Positions 1-9,372 are shown, numbered from the stretch's first letter. The stretch: 31,443 nucleotides of DNA from Schaedlerella sp. (GCA_020024595.1 JAHHTO010000009.1:1-31443), one strand, 5' to 3'. Notes: generated by a model from the letters alone, not told the origin. Numbers and translations are program-made.

Positions 1-936
1 ATTCAGAAACGGAAAGCAAGAGAGAGAAAGGCGGTACCGGTTGACACATCCCATAACCGAAGGAAACGGTATATTCTGAAAGAGGGAGTTCCGGTTCCAT
101 TTTTACAGAATTTGGGTGTGATGACGCAGGAGGGGATGATCGTACGGACGAAGTTTGATAAATTCCGTCAGATCAACCGCTTTCTGGAATTTATTGAAGA
201 TATACTTCCACAGCTCGATAAAGACAGAGAAGTGACCATTCTAGATTTTGGCTGTGGAAAATCATACCTGACTTTTGCAATGTATTATTATCTGCATGAA
301 CTGAAACAATATGATATTCGGATTATCGGTCTGGATCTTAAAAAGGATGTGATTCAGAAGTGTAATACACTTGCGAAAAAATACGGGTATGAAAAGCTGA
401 CATTTCTGGAGGGAGATATTGCAGATTATGAAGGTGTCAGCACAGTTGATATGGTGGTAACACTTCATGCATGTGATACGGCAACCGATTATGCATTGGC
501 AAAGGCAGTGGGATGGAATGCCCGTGTGATCCTGTCTGTTCCGTGTTGTCAGCATGAGCTGAATAAGCAGATGAAAAATGAAATACTCGCTCCAATCATG
601 AAATATGGACTTCTAAAGGAACGATTTGCGGCGCTTGTGACCGATGGGCTGCGGGCGGAATATTTGGAAAATGTAGGATATCATGTGCAGGTGCTGGAGT
701 TTATTGATATGGAACATACACCGAAAAATATTTTGCTCCGTGCAGTGAAGGATCCTGCACTTTCTGCAAAGAGAATATCGAAGCTGCAGAGGGTGAAAGA
801 CTCTCTACAGACAGAGCGTTTATGGAAAGAAAAAATGGAGCAGATTGAGGCTTGTGAGGAGTTTTTGTCAGTCAGCCCAACACTTGGGAAGCTGATCAAA
901 GAAATGCGTCACAATTGTACAGATATAAGAGGGTAA
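1..936 (+). CDS. Class I SAM-dependent methyltransferase, 5' end outside window
   Basis: The reading frame is open from base 1, so the start lies upstream and 311 C-terminal residues are visible. The segment ILDFGCGKSYLTF near visible residue 80 is a SAM-binding motif I (glycine-rich loop after the first Rossmann strand). LHACDTATDYAL near residue 155 and VPCCQHELN near residue 181 match the Methyltransf_32 style of methyltransferase (the family of METTL25-like proteins). The basic stretch at the visible N-terminus, rich in Lys and Arg, may belong to a nucleic-acid-binding part. The substrate cannot be told from the sequence; an RNA substrate is possible. A TTG at 112 could be mistaken for a start, but homologous-looking sequence (KEGVPVPFL) precedes it. 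The next gene begins 6 bases after the stop, so the two are probably cotranscribed. Confidence 0.85.
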   Translation: MQKRKARERKAVPVDTSHNRRKRYILKEGVPVPFLQNLGVMTQEGMIVRTKFDKFRQINRFLEFIEDILPQLDKDREVTILDFGCGKSYLTFAMYYYLHELKQYDIRIIGLDLKKDVIQKCNTLAKKYGYEKLTFLEGDIADYEGVSTVDMVVTLHACDTATDYALAKAVGWNARVILSVPCCQHELNKQMKNEILAPIMKYGLLKERFAALVTDGLRAEYLENVGYHVQVLEFIDMEHTPKNILLRAVKDPALSAKRISKLQRVKDSLQTERLWKEKMEQIEACEEFLSVSPTLGKLIKEMRHNCTDIRG

Positions 937-942
937 CAGACC

Positions 943-3381
943 ATGAAGAAGATAGGAATATGGAAGAGAGTGGGGATTCTGCTACTGGTATTTCTGGCAG
1001 CATTGGTTGTGAGCTCTTTGATTACGAATCAGGGAAGAGATGACCGGACGGTTGGTTTGAGCGATCCTACCTTGCCAAGAGTATCTTTTGTAGTGGAAGG
1101 TCAAGTGGTAAATACATTGGCGGGATATACAGATGAGATGGATATTACAGCGATGAGGGATACCATTACACCGATTGCCGACAATGGGATGCTGACGATG
1201 AATTTGCAACGGAACGGAAATGAAATCGAAGACATCCGGTACGAAGTGTGTTCACTGGATGGGGAAGATGTGTATCTGAATCGTGTGGTGAAGGATGTTT
1301 CCGGTACGAATGTAAAGCTAGATCTGAATGCAGGGCTTCCGGAATCTGCTCCGGAATCTGTTTTGAAGGTGATGGTAGAAACCGGGGAGGAGGAAATTGT
1401 TTATTTCTACACACGAATTGAACGGGAGTCAGGGAAATGGACGAAGGAGTGTCTGGATTTTGCACAGGATTTTCATGCAAAGGCGCTTGCCGGAGAAGGC
1501 AGTTCTCTGGCAGAATATTTAGAGCCTGGAGAGGAAAGTGACAATACGACTTATCAGACCGTGAACATTCATTCTAACCTACGGCACATTCAATGGGGCG
1601 ATTTGAAACCGGAACTTGCAGCAGAAGTGGCATGGAGCATCAAAGAAAGTAACAGTACGTATACATCTCTGCTGGCAGATTATCAGGTGAGCTGCAAAGG
1701 AGACAGCAAAGAGACAGAAATTTATAATGTCAAAGAATTTTTCCGTATAAGAAGCAGTGAAGGGAAAATGTATTTGCTAGATTATAATCGGACGATGAAT
1801 CAGGTGTTTAATGGGAACAAAAAGGTGCTAGATGAAGAGGGGATTTTGCTGGGAATGACAGACAAGGATGTCAGTTATGAAGTGAATAAGAAAGGAACGG
1901 TTGTTTCTTTTGTACAGGAACGGGCACTTTGGACCTATCATCTGAAACGGGATGAACTGTCACTGGTGTTTAGTTTTGCCAACACAGAGGGACGGGATGC
2001 GCGAAGTAGAAATGATGAGCATGAGATTCGTATTATCAGTATGGAAGATGATGGAAGTACGACGTTTGCAGTATATGGATATATGAACCGAGGGGAGCAT
2101 GAGGGAAAAGTGGGGGTCAATGTATACTACTTTGATATCCAGAAAAATGCAGTGGAAGAAATTGCATTTATCCCAAGTACGAAATCCTTTGTAATTGCAG
2201 AGGATGAACTGGGGAAAATGGTGTACTATAATCAGCAGGAACATCTTTTGTATGTGCTTGCCGGAGGCGTGCTCTATCAGGTAGATACTACAAATGGAAG
2301 ACAGAAGGAACTGGCAGAGAATCTGAAAGAAGGGCAGTATGTCGCTTCGGCGGATGGGCATCTACTGGCATATCAGACAGATGGGGATCTGAACACAGCG
2401 CAAGAAGTTCGGGTGATGAATCTGGCAAACGGAGAGAATTATGAAGTAAAAGCCCCGGAAGAAAGTGGTATCAGACCGCTTGGATTTATAAAAAATGATT
2501 TTATATGCGGGTATGTAAAAGAAGTAGATCGAGGAAAGACAGTTGCCGGAGAAAAAGTGATTCCTATGTATGCGTTGGAGATTTTTGACGCTTCTAATAA
2601 GTCTTTGAAGAAATATACACAGGAAGGCGTTTATGTTTCTGATATTCTGGTAGAGAAAAATCTAGTGACCATAAACCGGGTAACAAAGACAGATAACATT
2701 TATACCGGTACAAGTCAGGATTTTATTACGAGCAATGAAGAAAGAAAAGAAAGTGCTGTAACGGCAGAAAGCTATTCCACAGATTTAAAAGAGAAGCAGA
2801 TGCGTCTGACATTTCAGGAAGAGATCCGACAACTGTCCCCGCGTATTTTGCGCCCGAAGCTGGTCAGCGTGGAGGATGCTGTAACGATTTCGTTTGATGA
2901 TAGAATGAAGAGCGATAAGTATTATGTGTACGGCGTGGGGAAACTGGTTGCTGTGTATGATAAAGCTGCGTATGCAATTCAGAAAGCAGAACAGATTTCC
3001 GGTGTTGTGATTTCTTCCGAACAGGCATATATCTGGGAAAAGGGAAATCGTGATCTGGCTTATGGAATTGAGGCAGAAGGAATCAAAAAAGCGGATGGAC
3101 AGACTTCTTTTGAAGCTTGTGTAGAGTATATGGAGCAGTATCAGGCGAAGCGGATTGATTTGAGCGGATGTACATTGGATCAAGTGCTTTATATTATCAA
3201 TAAGGGGATGCCGGTGATTGCTATGACGGATTCCAGTCATGCGATTCTACTGATTGGATATACGGTGGATACAGTGACTTATGTAAATCCAGATGATGGT
3301 GGAGTCGTTACAATATTGATGGACGATATGGAAGCGATGATCGCGGGAAGCGGGAATACATTTATCGGATACTGCAAGTAA
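943..3381 (+). CDS. Membrane-anchored extracytoplasmic protein with C-terminal papain/C39-like fold
   Basis: This 812-residue protein starts at an ATG preceded by AGAGGG about 10 bases upstream. Residues 9-28 form one hydrophobic segment after a Lys/Arg start, so it is an N-in signal anchor with an outside body. The middle (about residues 300-560) has repeated short beta-strand and turn blocks like a beta-propeller. The last 150 residues resemble a C39-like papain fold: SSHAILLIGY near residue 764 carries the expected His and VNPDDG near residue 783 the third polar residue. No Cys sits in the expected catalytic helix before VVISSEQAYIWEKGN, so it is probably not an active peptidase. I do not recognise a named family. 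Function unknown; an envelope binding role is inferred. It probably forms an operon with the methyltransferase and ends at a strong terminator. Confidence 0.8.
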   Translation: MKKIGIWKRVGILLLVFLAALVVSSLITNQGRDDRTVGLSDPTLPRVSFVVEGQVVNTLAGYTDEMDITAMRDTITPIADNGMLTMNLQRNGNEIEDIRYEVCSLDGEDVYLNRVVKDVSGTNVKLDLNAGLPESAPESVLKVMVETGEEEIVYFYTRIERESGKWTKECLDFAQDFHAKALAGEGSSLAEYLEPGEESDNTTYQTVNIHSNLRHIQWGDLKPELAAEVAWSIKESNSTYTSLLADYQVSCKGDSKETEIYNVKEFFRIRSSEGKMYLLDYNRTMNQVFNGNKKVLDEEGILLGMTDKDVSYEVNKKGTVVSFVQERALWTYHLKRDELSLVFSFANTEGRDARSRNDEHEIRIISMEDDGSTTFAVYGYMNRGEHEGKVGVNVYYFDIQKNAVEEIAFIPSTKSFVIAEDELGKMVYYNQQEHLLYVLAGGVLYQVDTTNGRQKELAENLKEGQYVASADGHLLAYQTDGDLNTAQEVRVMNLANGENYEVKAPEESGIRPLGFIKNDFICGYVKEVDRGKTVAGEKVIPMYALEIFDASNKSLKKYTQEGVYVSDILVEKNLVTINRVTKTDNIYTGTSQDFITSNEERKESAVTAESYSTDLKEKQMRLTFQEEIRQLSPRILRPKLVSVEDAVTISFDDRMKSDKYYVYGVGKLVAVYDKAAYAIQKAEQISGVVISSEQAYIWEKGNRDLAYGIEAEGIKKADGQTSFEACVEYMEQYQAKRIDLSGCTLDQVLYIINKGMPVIAMTDSSHAILLIGYTVDTVTYVNPDDGGVVTILMDDMEAMIAGSGNTFIGYCK

Positions 3382-3387
3382 GTGAAT

Positions 3388-3436
3388 AAAAATACGCCCT
3401 GCTAAAGTGTGAGAAGCTTTAACAGGACGTATTTTT
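3388..3436. terminator. Bidirectional intrinsic terminator between convergent genes
   Basis: A 20-base left arm starting AAAAATACG pairs with a right arm ending CGTATTTTT, with two G-U wobbles and a 9-base loop. A-run before and T-run after make it work on both strands, ending the plus-strand operon and the minus-strand queT. Confidence 0.9.
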
Positions 3437-3458
3437 AGTTGACTGCCTGGCGCACTAT

Positions 3459-3956
3459 TTACGCAGTGCGGAAGATCGCAGATTTATATTTGTACAGTGC
3501 GGCATAAAGAATCATACCCAGAAGTCCACATGAGATGACTTCTCCGATACCGACTGTCAGCATCATAAACGGAATCGGCAATGGAACCTGATAGCCGAAG
3601 CGAAGTACAAACGGCACGATCAGCATATTCGCTAGGATCGGTGGAACCGGAGCCAGATATTTGTTTTGATTTCTCAGGGAGTATGTAAAGACTGCTCCGA
3701 AGAGAGTTGCCAGACTGCCGAAGATAATATCCGGTACAATGCATCCGCCCATGATATTGCTGATCAGACAGCCGATAAACAGTCCGGGAACAGCGGCAGG
3801 GGTGAAAACAGGAAGGATTGTCAGGGCTTCTGACAGACGGACTTGCACTTCTCCATAGCTGAAAGGTGCGAATACAAGTGTGATAACGACATAGATGGCA
3901 GCAATCATCGCTGCTTGTGCCATGAACAGCACATTGATGTTTTTTGATACGTTCAT
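3459..3956 (-). CDS. queT: QueT-type queuosine precursor transporter (S component of ECF transporter)
   Basis: The 165-residue product is very hydrophobic with about five to six membrane segments. The early sequence (AAIYVVITLVFAPFSYGEVQVRLSEAL) is the hallmark start of the QueT family: FAPFSYG followed by QVRLSEALT. The segments LIGCLISN-like/IMGG and ILANMLIVPFVL also fit. QueT is the substrate-binding S component that works with a shared ECF energy-coupling module to import a queuosine precursor such as preQ1. The gene stands alone on the minus strand with AAAGGAG eleven bases before its ATG. Its leader carries a pseudoknot-forming element that fits a preQ1 riboswitch, supporting the assignment. 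No other queuosine gene is in the window. Confidence 0.92.
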   Translation of the reverse strand: MNVSKNINVLFMAQAAMIAAIYVVITLVFAPFSYGEVQVRLSEALTILPVFTPAAVPGLFIGCLISNIMGGCIVPDIIFGSLATLFGAVFTYSLRNQNKYLAPVPPILANMLIVPFVLRFGYQVPLPIPFMMLTVGIGEVISCGLLGMILYAALYKYKSAIFRTA

Positions 3957-4046
3957 TTTGTTGTTCTCCTTTAGTTTTGTTTTACGTGTGGAAGGTCACG
4001 AACACACGCGCCTAAGCGGACAGGAAAGGCTTCCGGTGGAGGGCTT

Positions 4047-4112
4047 TCTTGTCTTCCCTTAACGCCGAAAATCGGCGAAACCCTTGTAAGACCTTATTTT
4101 TCGGGTTTTTGT
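4047..4112 (-). promoter_or_regulatory. Candidate preQ1 riboswitch (class III-like pseudoknot) in queT leader
   Basis: Read on the minus strand, AAACCC (4108-4103) pairs with GGGUUU (4083-4078). Inside its A-rich loop GUCUU (4092-4088) can pair with AAGAC (4055-4051) downstream, giving an H-type pseudoknot. A perfect small hairpin CGCCGA/UCGGCG (4077-4063) is embedded between. The A-rich loop, short pseudoknot and embedded hairpin are the layout of preQ1-II/III aptamers. The pseudoknot does not include the Shine-Dalgarno, unlike class II, so class III is preferred. AAGAC overlaps the start of an alternative downstream stem (GACAAGAAAG with CTTTCCTGTC, 4053-4021), a possible expression switch. 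Class assignment is inference. Confidence 0.62.
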
Positions 4113-4122
4113 TACGGGTGGT

Positions 4123-4151
4123 AGTATAGCATAGAGAAGTAGAAAAATCAA
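4123..4151 (-). promoter_or_regulatory. Sigma-A promoter for queT
   Basis: On the minus strand TTGATT (4151-4146), a 17-base spacer, then TATACT (4128-4123) with TGC just before it. Transcription would begin a few bases upstream of the riboswitch, as expected. Confidence 0.75.
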
Positions 4152-4301
4152 GGTTTGTCCGACTTGGAATGATTCATAATGTTCGGAAAGATATTTTTAA
4201 AACAGATAAAATTTCTCTTCTCAACTCATAAGTATTAGATGTATAATAACAGATAAAGAATCCTTGTATTCAAAGTGTTTTTAGAGAAAGGAAAGAAAAC
4301 A

Positions 4302-7300
4302 TTGAGGGACTTAATTAATTATTTTGAGGGACTGGATGAGAAGATTTACATTTCAGATATGGAGACGAATGAACTTGTATTCATGAACCGGCGTTTAAGG
4401 GAAAGTCTTGGTTATTCAGAAACAGATACATATAAAGGCGAGAAGTGCTATAAGGTTTTGCAAAGCAAAAATTCGCCTTGTATTTTTTGTAATAACAAGA
4501 CGCTGGAACCAGGAAAGTTTGTAACATGGGCACACGAAAATCCTATTTTGGACCAGCGCTTTGTTATAAAAGATACAGTTATCATCCGTGATGGTCAAAA
4601 ATATCGGGTAGAAATGGCGACAGAGATGAATAAATCAGGAATGGAAAAGGCAGAGAATTATTTTACACGACGTGAAGCTATATTAAATGAATGTCTGCAA
4701 CTTTTCTTTGAAACTTTGGATCCTGATAAGGCATTAGATCAACTTTTGAAATATCTTGGTACGCTGTTTCAAGGTGATCGAGCACGTATTTTTGAGATTT
4801 ATAAGGACAATACGATTACGAATACTTATGAATGGTGTGCCGAAGGCACTAAGCCACAGATCGATATATTGCGCAATCTGCCATTATCTGACATCAGTTA
4901 TTGGATGCAGACATTTGAACAAGGGGAAACCGTAGAGATTGAGAATATAGAAGATATCTGTAAAGCATATCCAGCAACCTATTCGCTGTTAAAGCCTCAA
5001 GGAATTGAGTCGCTAGTGGTTGGTGCAATTTCGGAGAACGGATCAATAAAAGGATTTATGGGAATAGCCAATCCGGCTGCGGAGACTATTCCGTTATTGT
5101 CTCAGGTGATGAAGGAACTGGGAAAGTATATGGTGCCACAGTTAAAACGCCGTGATTTGTATCTTCGTTTCAATAAAATGAGCTACTATGATCGGCTCAC
5201 GGGAGCGTATAATTACAATGCGATGTTTGAACACAATATGCTTGCTGATAGTTGGAAGTCTGTTGGTGTGATCTGTTGTGAAATCAATAATTTAAAAGAA
5301 ACCAACGATACACAAGGTCATAAGGCTGGAAATGCTTTGCTCAAGGAGTGTTATCAGATTCTTAAAACAGTGTTGCACACAGAGCGGATCTATCGTGTCA
5401 GCGGGGAGGAGTTTCTTGCACTATATTACAATACAAGTGAGGACGATATAAAAAGAGATATTGAAGGGCTGCGTTTGTCTTTTATGCAAAGTATCTGTCA
5501 AGTTTCTATCAGTTATGCCTGGTCGGATCAGCTGCCGGTCAATGCAGAGCAGATTTTGGAGTGGGTGGATGAACAGAGGAATGGAGAAAAGGAACCGTGT
5601 AGCTGGTATGATAATAAGGCGAATGCGTTGCCTTTTACTACAGAGGCGAGAATGCCGGATTATCATGATAAACTTCAGCAATTTATATCTAATAATTACT
5701 GTGATTTATCTTATCTGCTGACAGTACTTGGAAGTGATAATAGTACAAGCTATTATTTCTTCGGGGATATACAGAAGAATTTGTTTTTTCTCTCAGAAAA
5801 CATGAGGAAAAAATTTGGTTTTGAAAATAATGTCGTATCCAATTTAATTAACAGATGGGCTGCCCGCATTGTGGATGCTAATCTGCTAAAAATATTTTGG
5901 GATGATATCAATGCACTATTTGAAAAAAAGAAAAGTTGCCATGATATGAGATATCAAATTGCTGATAGGAATGGAAATAATATCTGGATCCGGTGCTTTG
6001 CAAAAATCAAGTGGAATGAGGATGGAACGAAGCCGCTCTTTCTTGTCGGTACTATCACACACCAAGAAGAAGAATTTGTGGTAGATGCACTTACTAATTT
6101 TCCTACGGAAATTGTGTTGATGAAAGATTTGCAGGATATTCAGGAATCCGATCAATGTTGCAAAGTAATTGGATTTACCTTTCATAATATTACTCAGATT
6201 AACAATAGCCATGGACGGTGTTACGGGGATAATTTAATTCGGAGAATTGTGAAAAAACTAAATAGCGAGTTAGCAGATAAATTGAGCTTTTATCGTTTAA
6301 ATGGAATGCGATTTCTTGCATTAATGCGAGAACACGTAGAGGAAGATGTGTATGACATGATTTCTCAAATTAGAACGATCATAGATGAGTCGTATCAGGA
6401 ACAGGGAGTGGCACTGAAATCTACGTGTTCTTTCGCGTTAATGAATTATCCTCAGGTTCATGTTTCGCTGCAAGATTTTATAGAAAATATGATATCCCTT
6501 ATCAAAGTGGCACGCCAGTCTCCGAAAAAGCTATATGTTGATGATTCAGCCGGAAACATTGAAGAGATTCAGAAAATATCCAGCATGGAAAGGTGTTTGA
6601 TCGACAATCTCTTAAAAGGTATGGAAAATTTTCGCATCGTTATTCAACCTGTTGTTTCCACAGAGGATGGGCGTCCAATGGGGGGAGAAACTTTGTTGCG
6701 TTGGAGATTTCGTGGCGAGGAAGTTTCGCCGGGAGTGTTTATTCCTATCCTTGAAAAGGAGCATATGATACAGTTGGCAGGGCGTTGGGTGTTTGAGCAG
6801 GCGACATATTCTTGCAGGAGGATCCTTTCATATGATCCAGATTTTTATCTGACGGTCAATGTTAGTTTACAGCAGTTGGAGGATGAAGGGTTCGTTGATT
6901 TTATCAGACAGACACTATTAAAATATGGCTTAGATGGAAGACACATTGTGATAGAATTGACCGAAAGTTGTATGGATCATCAGCCGGAGAAATTAGAACA
7001 ATTTATAAAGGCCTGTGTTGATATGAATATGCGGATCGCTCTGGATGATTTTGGGAGTGGATATTCTTCGCTTCGGGTTCTTTTGCAATATCCATCCAGT
7101 ATCATCAAGCTAGATCGCTCGCTGTTGTTAGAAATGAGTGATTCTTTTGAGAAAAATGCGTTTGTTACAACTATCGTTTATGCGTGCCATCAATTTGGTA
7201 AAAAAGTGTGCATGGAAGGTGTGGAGACCGAGTTTCAACAGGAAATCGTAAAAGAAGCAGAATGTGATCTGATACAAGGATTTTACTATTATGGACCGAT

Positions 7301-7340
7301 GGAACTTGAACAAGTTTATCAATTAGTTGCTGAGAGGTAA
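4302..7340 (+). CDS. PAS-GAF-GGDEF-PAS-GGDEF-EAL cyclic-di-GMP signalling protein, likely phosphodiesterase
   Basis: Cytoplasmic, 1012 residues, no membrane segment. Order: PAS (about 1-110) with a Cys cluster GEKCYKVLQ...SPCIFC, GAF-like (about 130-285), a first GGDEF whose signature is SGEEF (residue 367) with no RxxD inhibitory site, a second PAS (about 480-600), a second degenerate GGDEF with NGMRF at residue 667, and an EAL domain. The EAL domain keeps its likely metal and catalytic residues: ETLLRW (796), VNVS, IELTES, DDFGSGYSS (915), IKLDRS, EGVET and QGFYYY. Thus it most likely hydrolyses c-di-GMP, with the GGDEF units regulatory or weakly active. I prefer the TTG at 4302, which has AAAGG about ten bases before it; the GTG at 4275 has no ribosome binding site. 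A TATAAT at 4242-4247 is a possible -10, with no clear -35. The gene is more AT-rich than its neighbours. Confidence 0.88.
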   Translation: MRDLINYFEGLDEKIYISDMETNELVFMNRRLRESLGYSETDTYKGEKCYKVLQSKNSPCIFCNNKTLEPGKFVTWAHENPILDQRFVIKDTVIIRDGQKYRVEMATEMNKSGMEKAENYFTRREAILNECLQLFFETLDPDKALDQLLKYLGTLFQGDRARIFEIYKDNTITNTYEWCAEGTKPQIDILRNLPLSDISYWMQTFEQGETVEIENIEDICKAYPATYSLLKPQGIESLVVGAISENGSIKGFMGIANPAAETIPLLSQVMKELGKYMVPQLKRRDLYLRFNKMSYYDRLTGAYNYNAMFEHNMLADSWKSVGVICCEINNLKETNDTQGHKAGNALLKECYQILKTVLHTERIYRVSGEEFLALYYNTSEDDIKRDIEGLRLSFMQSICQVSISYAWSDQLPVNAEQILEWVDEQRNGEKEPCSWYDNKANALPFTTEARMPDYHDKLQQFISNNYCDLSYLLTVLGSDNSTSYYFFGDIQKNLFFLSENMRKKFGFENNVVSNLINRWAARIVDANLLKIFWDDINALFEKKKSCHDMRYQIADRNGNNIWIRCFAKIKWNEDGTKPLFLVGTITHQEEEFVVDALTNFPTEIVLMKDLQDIQESDQCCKVIGFTFHNITQINNSHGRCYGDNLIRRIVKKLNSELADKLSFYRLNGMRFLALMREHVEEDVYDMISQIRTIIDESYQEQGVALKSTCSFALMNYPQVHVSLQDFIENMISLIKVARQSPKKLYVDDSAGNIEEIQKISSMERCLIDNLLKGMENFRIVIQPVVSTEDGRPMGGETLLRWRFRGEEVSPGVFIPILEKEHMIQLAGRWVFEQATYSCRRILSYDPDFYLTVNVSLQQLEDEGFVDFIRQTLLKYGLDGRHIVIELTESCMDHQPEKLEQFIKACVDMNMRIALDDFGSGYSSLRVLLQYPSSIIKLDRSLLLEMSDSFEKNAFVTTIVYACHQFGKKVCMEGVETEFQQEIVKEAECDLIQGFYYYGPMELEQVYQLVAER

Positions 7341-7367
7341 ATTTAAATTATGGAAGAAGAGGGATAG

Positions 7368-9287
7368 ATGAAAAAATGGAATGCTTCAGAAGAAGCAAAA
7401 AAAATAACAGTCATTATATTTACTTTATGTATTGTGTTAAGTGTACAAATTATAGGATTTTTAAATTTTAATAAAAAATTGTATGACATGTCATTGGAGC
7501 AATCGATGAAGCAGGTAAATGAGTTAGAGGCATATATGCAAAAAAATATTCAACTAGAGCTTGAACGACATGTAAATGTGCTCAAAGTAACTAAGCTTTA
7601 TGTGGAAAAAGAAAAGGGACTTTCCTCTGATGAAATAGTAAACCAATTGAAAAAAGTGCATGAGATTTCTGATTTTAAACTGATGGGATACTCAGACTTA
7701 GATGGAGAAGGTTTAGATTCAGCAGGGGAGAGTTATAATATTTCGTATGAACACATGCGAGAACATATTGAAAATAATGAAGTTTATATTTCTAACGTGT
7801 TAAAAAACGGGAGTGAAACACTCATTTTTATTGCTGTTCCCTTGAAAATAAAGGACGGAATCTCTGGGGTTCTTTGGGGAAAGTGTGCACTTGCGGATAT
7901 AATGAAAAAAATCGAATTTCCTGATGATTCATACAAGTATTTTCAGATCGTTGATGACAATGGCAATTATCTGCTTCCTTCAAAGAATCCATTTGCCCTC
8001 AACAACGACTTTGAGTTTGCTAAAAAAGACATATGGGAAGAGTTAGAACAATATCAAATTCAGAATGGAATATCGGTAAAAAAAATTCACGAAAGAGTGC
8101 AGGCGGGAAAGGATGGGGATTTTTGCTTTGAGGTTGATGGACAAGAGCGATATGTCAGTTATCGGCCATTGGGAATTAATAGATGGTACCTGTTCTCTGT
8201 TCAGGTAGATGAGGGATTGCATGCCTATGTCGGCTGGGTATATCGGATCGCAGGTGTATTTTTTATAATACTTGTAATTGGTTTATTGATAATATTTGGG
8301 ATGATTTACAATCTGATATACAGTATGTATAAAAAGATTGTAAAACAGAATCGTGAGACTCAGGCAATTAATGCAATGTTTTGGACAACACTTGAGCAGA
8401 CAAAGGATATCCCATTTATAATTGATTCAAAACTTCAGGAAATTGCTTTTTATGGATACCCAACTAAAAATGTAGTACAGTATTGTTCATTTGCAGACAT
8501 GGAGCCGGACAATATGCTGAAAAAGGGACTGGTAGACAAAAAAAGTTTGAAGGAATATCAAAAACTGTATCAAAGTTTGGTTGTGGAACAAAAAAGCTGT
8601 GATCCTACAATTATCTATTCACCGCTGGGAAAAAGAAAAGAATGGCTGAGGATCAATATCATTTCTGATGAAAAAGAGAATACCGATCAAATAATCGGAG
8701 TGTTGGAAAACTATGGCGAACAAAAGAAAAAAGATTTGAAGATTGAGAAACATCTTGATGATATTAAAAAAATGGAGAAAAAATCCCAAAGAGATTTTCT
8801 CACAGGTTTGTACAATCGGGAAACATTTCTTTCGAAAATTCAAACGGCATTGCAGGAGAATGAGAAAAATCAGCAAAAGGCAGCATTATTGATTTTAGAT
8901 TTGGATTACTTTAAAGAAGTTAATGACTGTATGGGTCATGGGATGGGAGATGATGTATTACAAAAGACAGCGATCACATTACGCAACTTCTTTCGAAAGG
9001 AAGATATTCTGGGGCGGCTTGGCGGTGATGAGTTTGTAATTTATGTCCAAAACATAAAAAATGTATCGGCTTTTCAGAATCGAATCAAAGAGTTGAACAA
9101 GCTGCTGTGTAAAGTATATCATAAGGATGATAAGAGTGTCAGAGTTTCTGTTTCGATTGGTATCGTGTTTACCGATTCGGATAATTTAACGTTTAACGTC
9201 CTTTATGAAAAAGCAGATAAGGCTTTATATAAAGTAAAACATTCGAGCCGAAACGGATATCATATCTACTCTGAAAATGAAAGTTAA
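7368..9287 (+). CDS. Cache-domain membrane diguanylate cyclase
   Basis: The 639-residue protein has a membrane segment at about 13-33, an extracytoplasmic region to about 288 that fits a double Cache sensor, a second membrane segment at about 291-318, a PAS-like region (about 345-460) and a C-terminal GGDEF domain. The active site GGDEF is intact at residues 552-556 within GRLGGDEFVIYV, and RKED at 543-546 is the RxxD inhibitory site at the correct five-residue distance, so product inhibition is expected. DFLTGLYNR opens the domain. It should make c-di-GMP in response to an external ligand. It lies 27 bases after the EAL gene, with GAAGAGGG before its ATG, so the opposing enzymes are probably coexpressed. 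Local composition is strongly AT-rich (about a quarter G+C around 7441-7500). Confidence 0.92.
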   Translation: MKKWNASEEAKKITVIIFTLCIVLSVQIIGFLNFNKKLYDMSLEQSMKQVNELEAYMQKNIQLELERHVNVLKVTKLYVEKEKGLSSDEIVNQLKKVHEISDFKLMGYSDLDGEGLDSAGESYNISYEHMREHIENNEVYISNVLKNGSETLIFIAVPLKIKDGISGVLWGKCALADIMKKIEFPDDSYKYFQIVDDNGNYLLPSKNPFALNNDFEFAKKDIWEELEQYQIQNGISVKKIHERVQAGKDGDFCFEVDGQERYVSYRPLGINRWYLFSVQVDEGLHAYVGWVYRIAGVFFIILVIGLLIIFGMIYNLIYSMYKKIVKQNRETQAINAMFWTTLEQTKDIPFIIDSKLQEIAFYGYPTKNVVQYCSFADMEPDNMLKKGLVDKKSLKEYQKLYQSLVVEQKSCDPTIIYSPLGKRKEWLRINIISDEKENTDQIIGVLENYGEQKKKDLKIEKHLDDIKKMEKKSQRDFLTGLYNRETFLSKIQTALQENEKNQQKAALLILDLDYFKEVNDCMGHGMGDDVLQKTAITLRNFFRKEDILGRLGGDEFVIYVQNIKNVSAFQNRIKELNKLLCKVYHKDDKSVRVSVSIGIVFTDSDNLTFNVLYEKADKALYKVKHSSRNGYHIYSENES

Positions 9288-9334
9288 TGTAATATCAGAA
9301 AAAAGAAGTTTTTAATAAAGGATTGTAACTGACT

Positions 9335-9372
9335 TTGCCTGTGCTGTCATGATTTGAAGCACAGGCAATTTC
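9335..9372 (+). terminator. Intrinsic terminator after the c-di-GMP genes
   Basis: A perfect 11-bp stem TTGCCTGTGCT/AGCACAGGCAA with a 12-base loop, followed by the short, interrupted T-run TTTC. Confidence 0.75.

Noticed and set aside
4242..4247. TATAAT as a full promoter for the EAL gene
   Set aside because: The -10 is perfect, but no -35 lies at 16-18 bases upstream, so it was not listed as a feature.
4275..4301. GTG start for the EAL protein
   Set aside because: No ribosome binding site precedes it, while TTG 4302 has AAAGG at a good distance.
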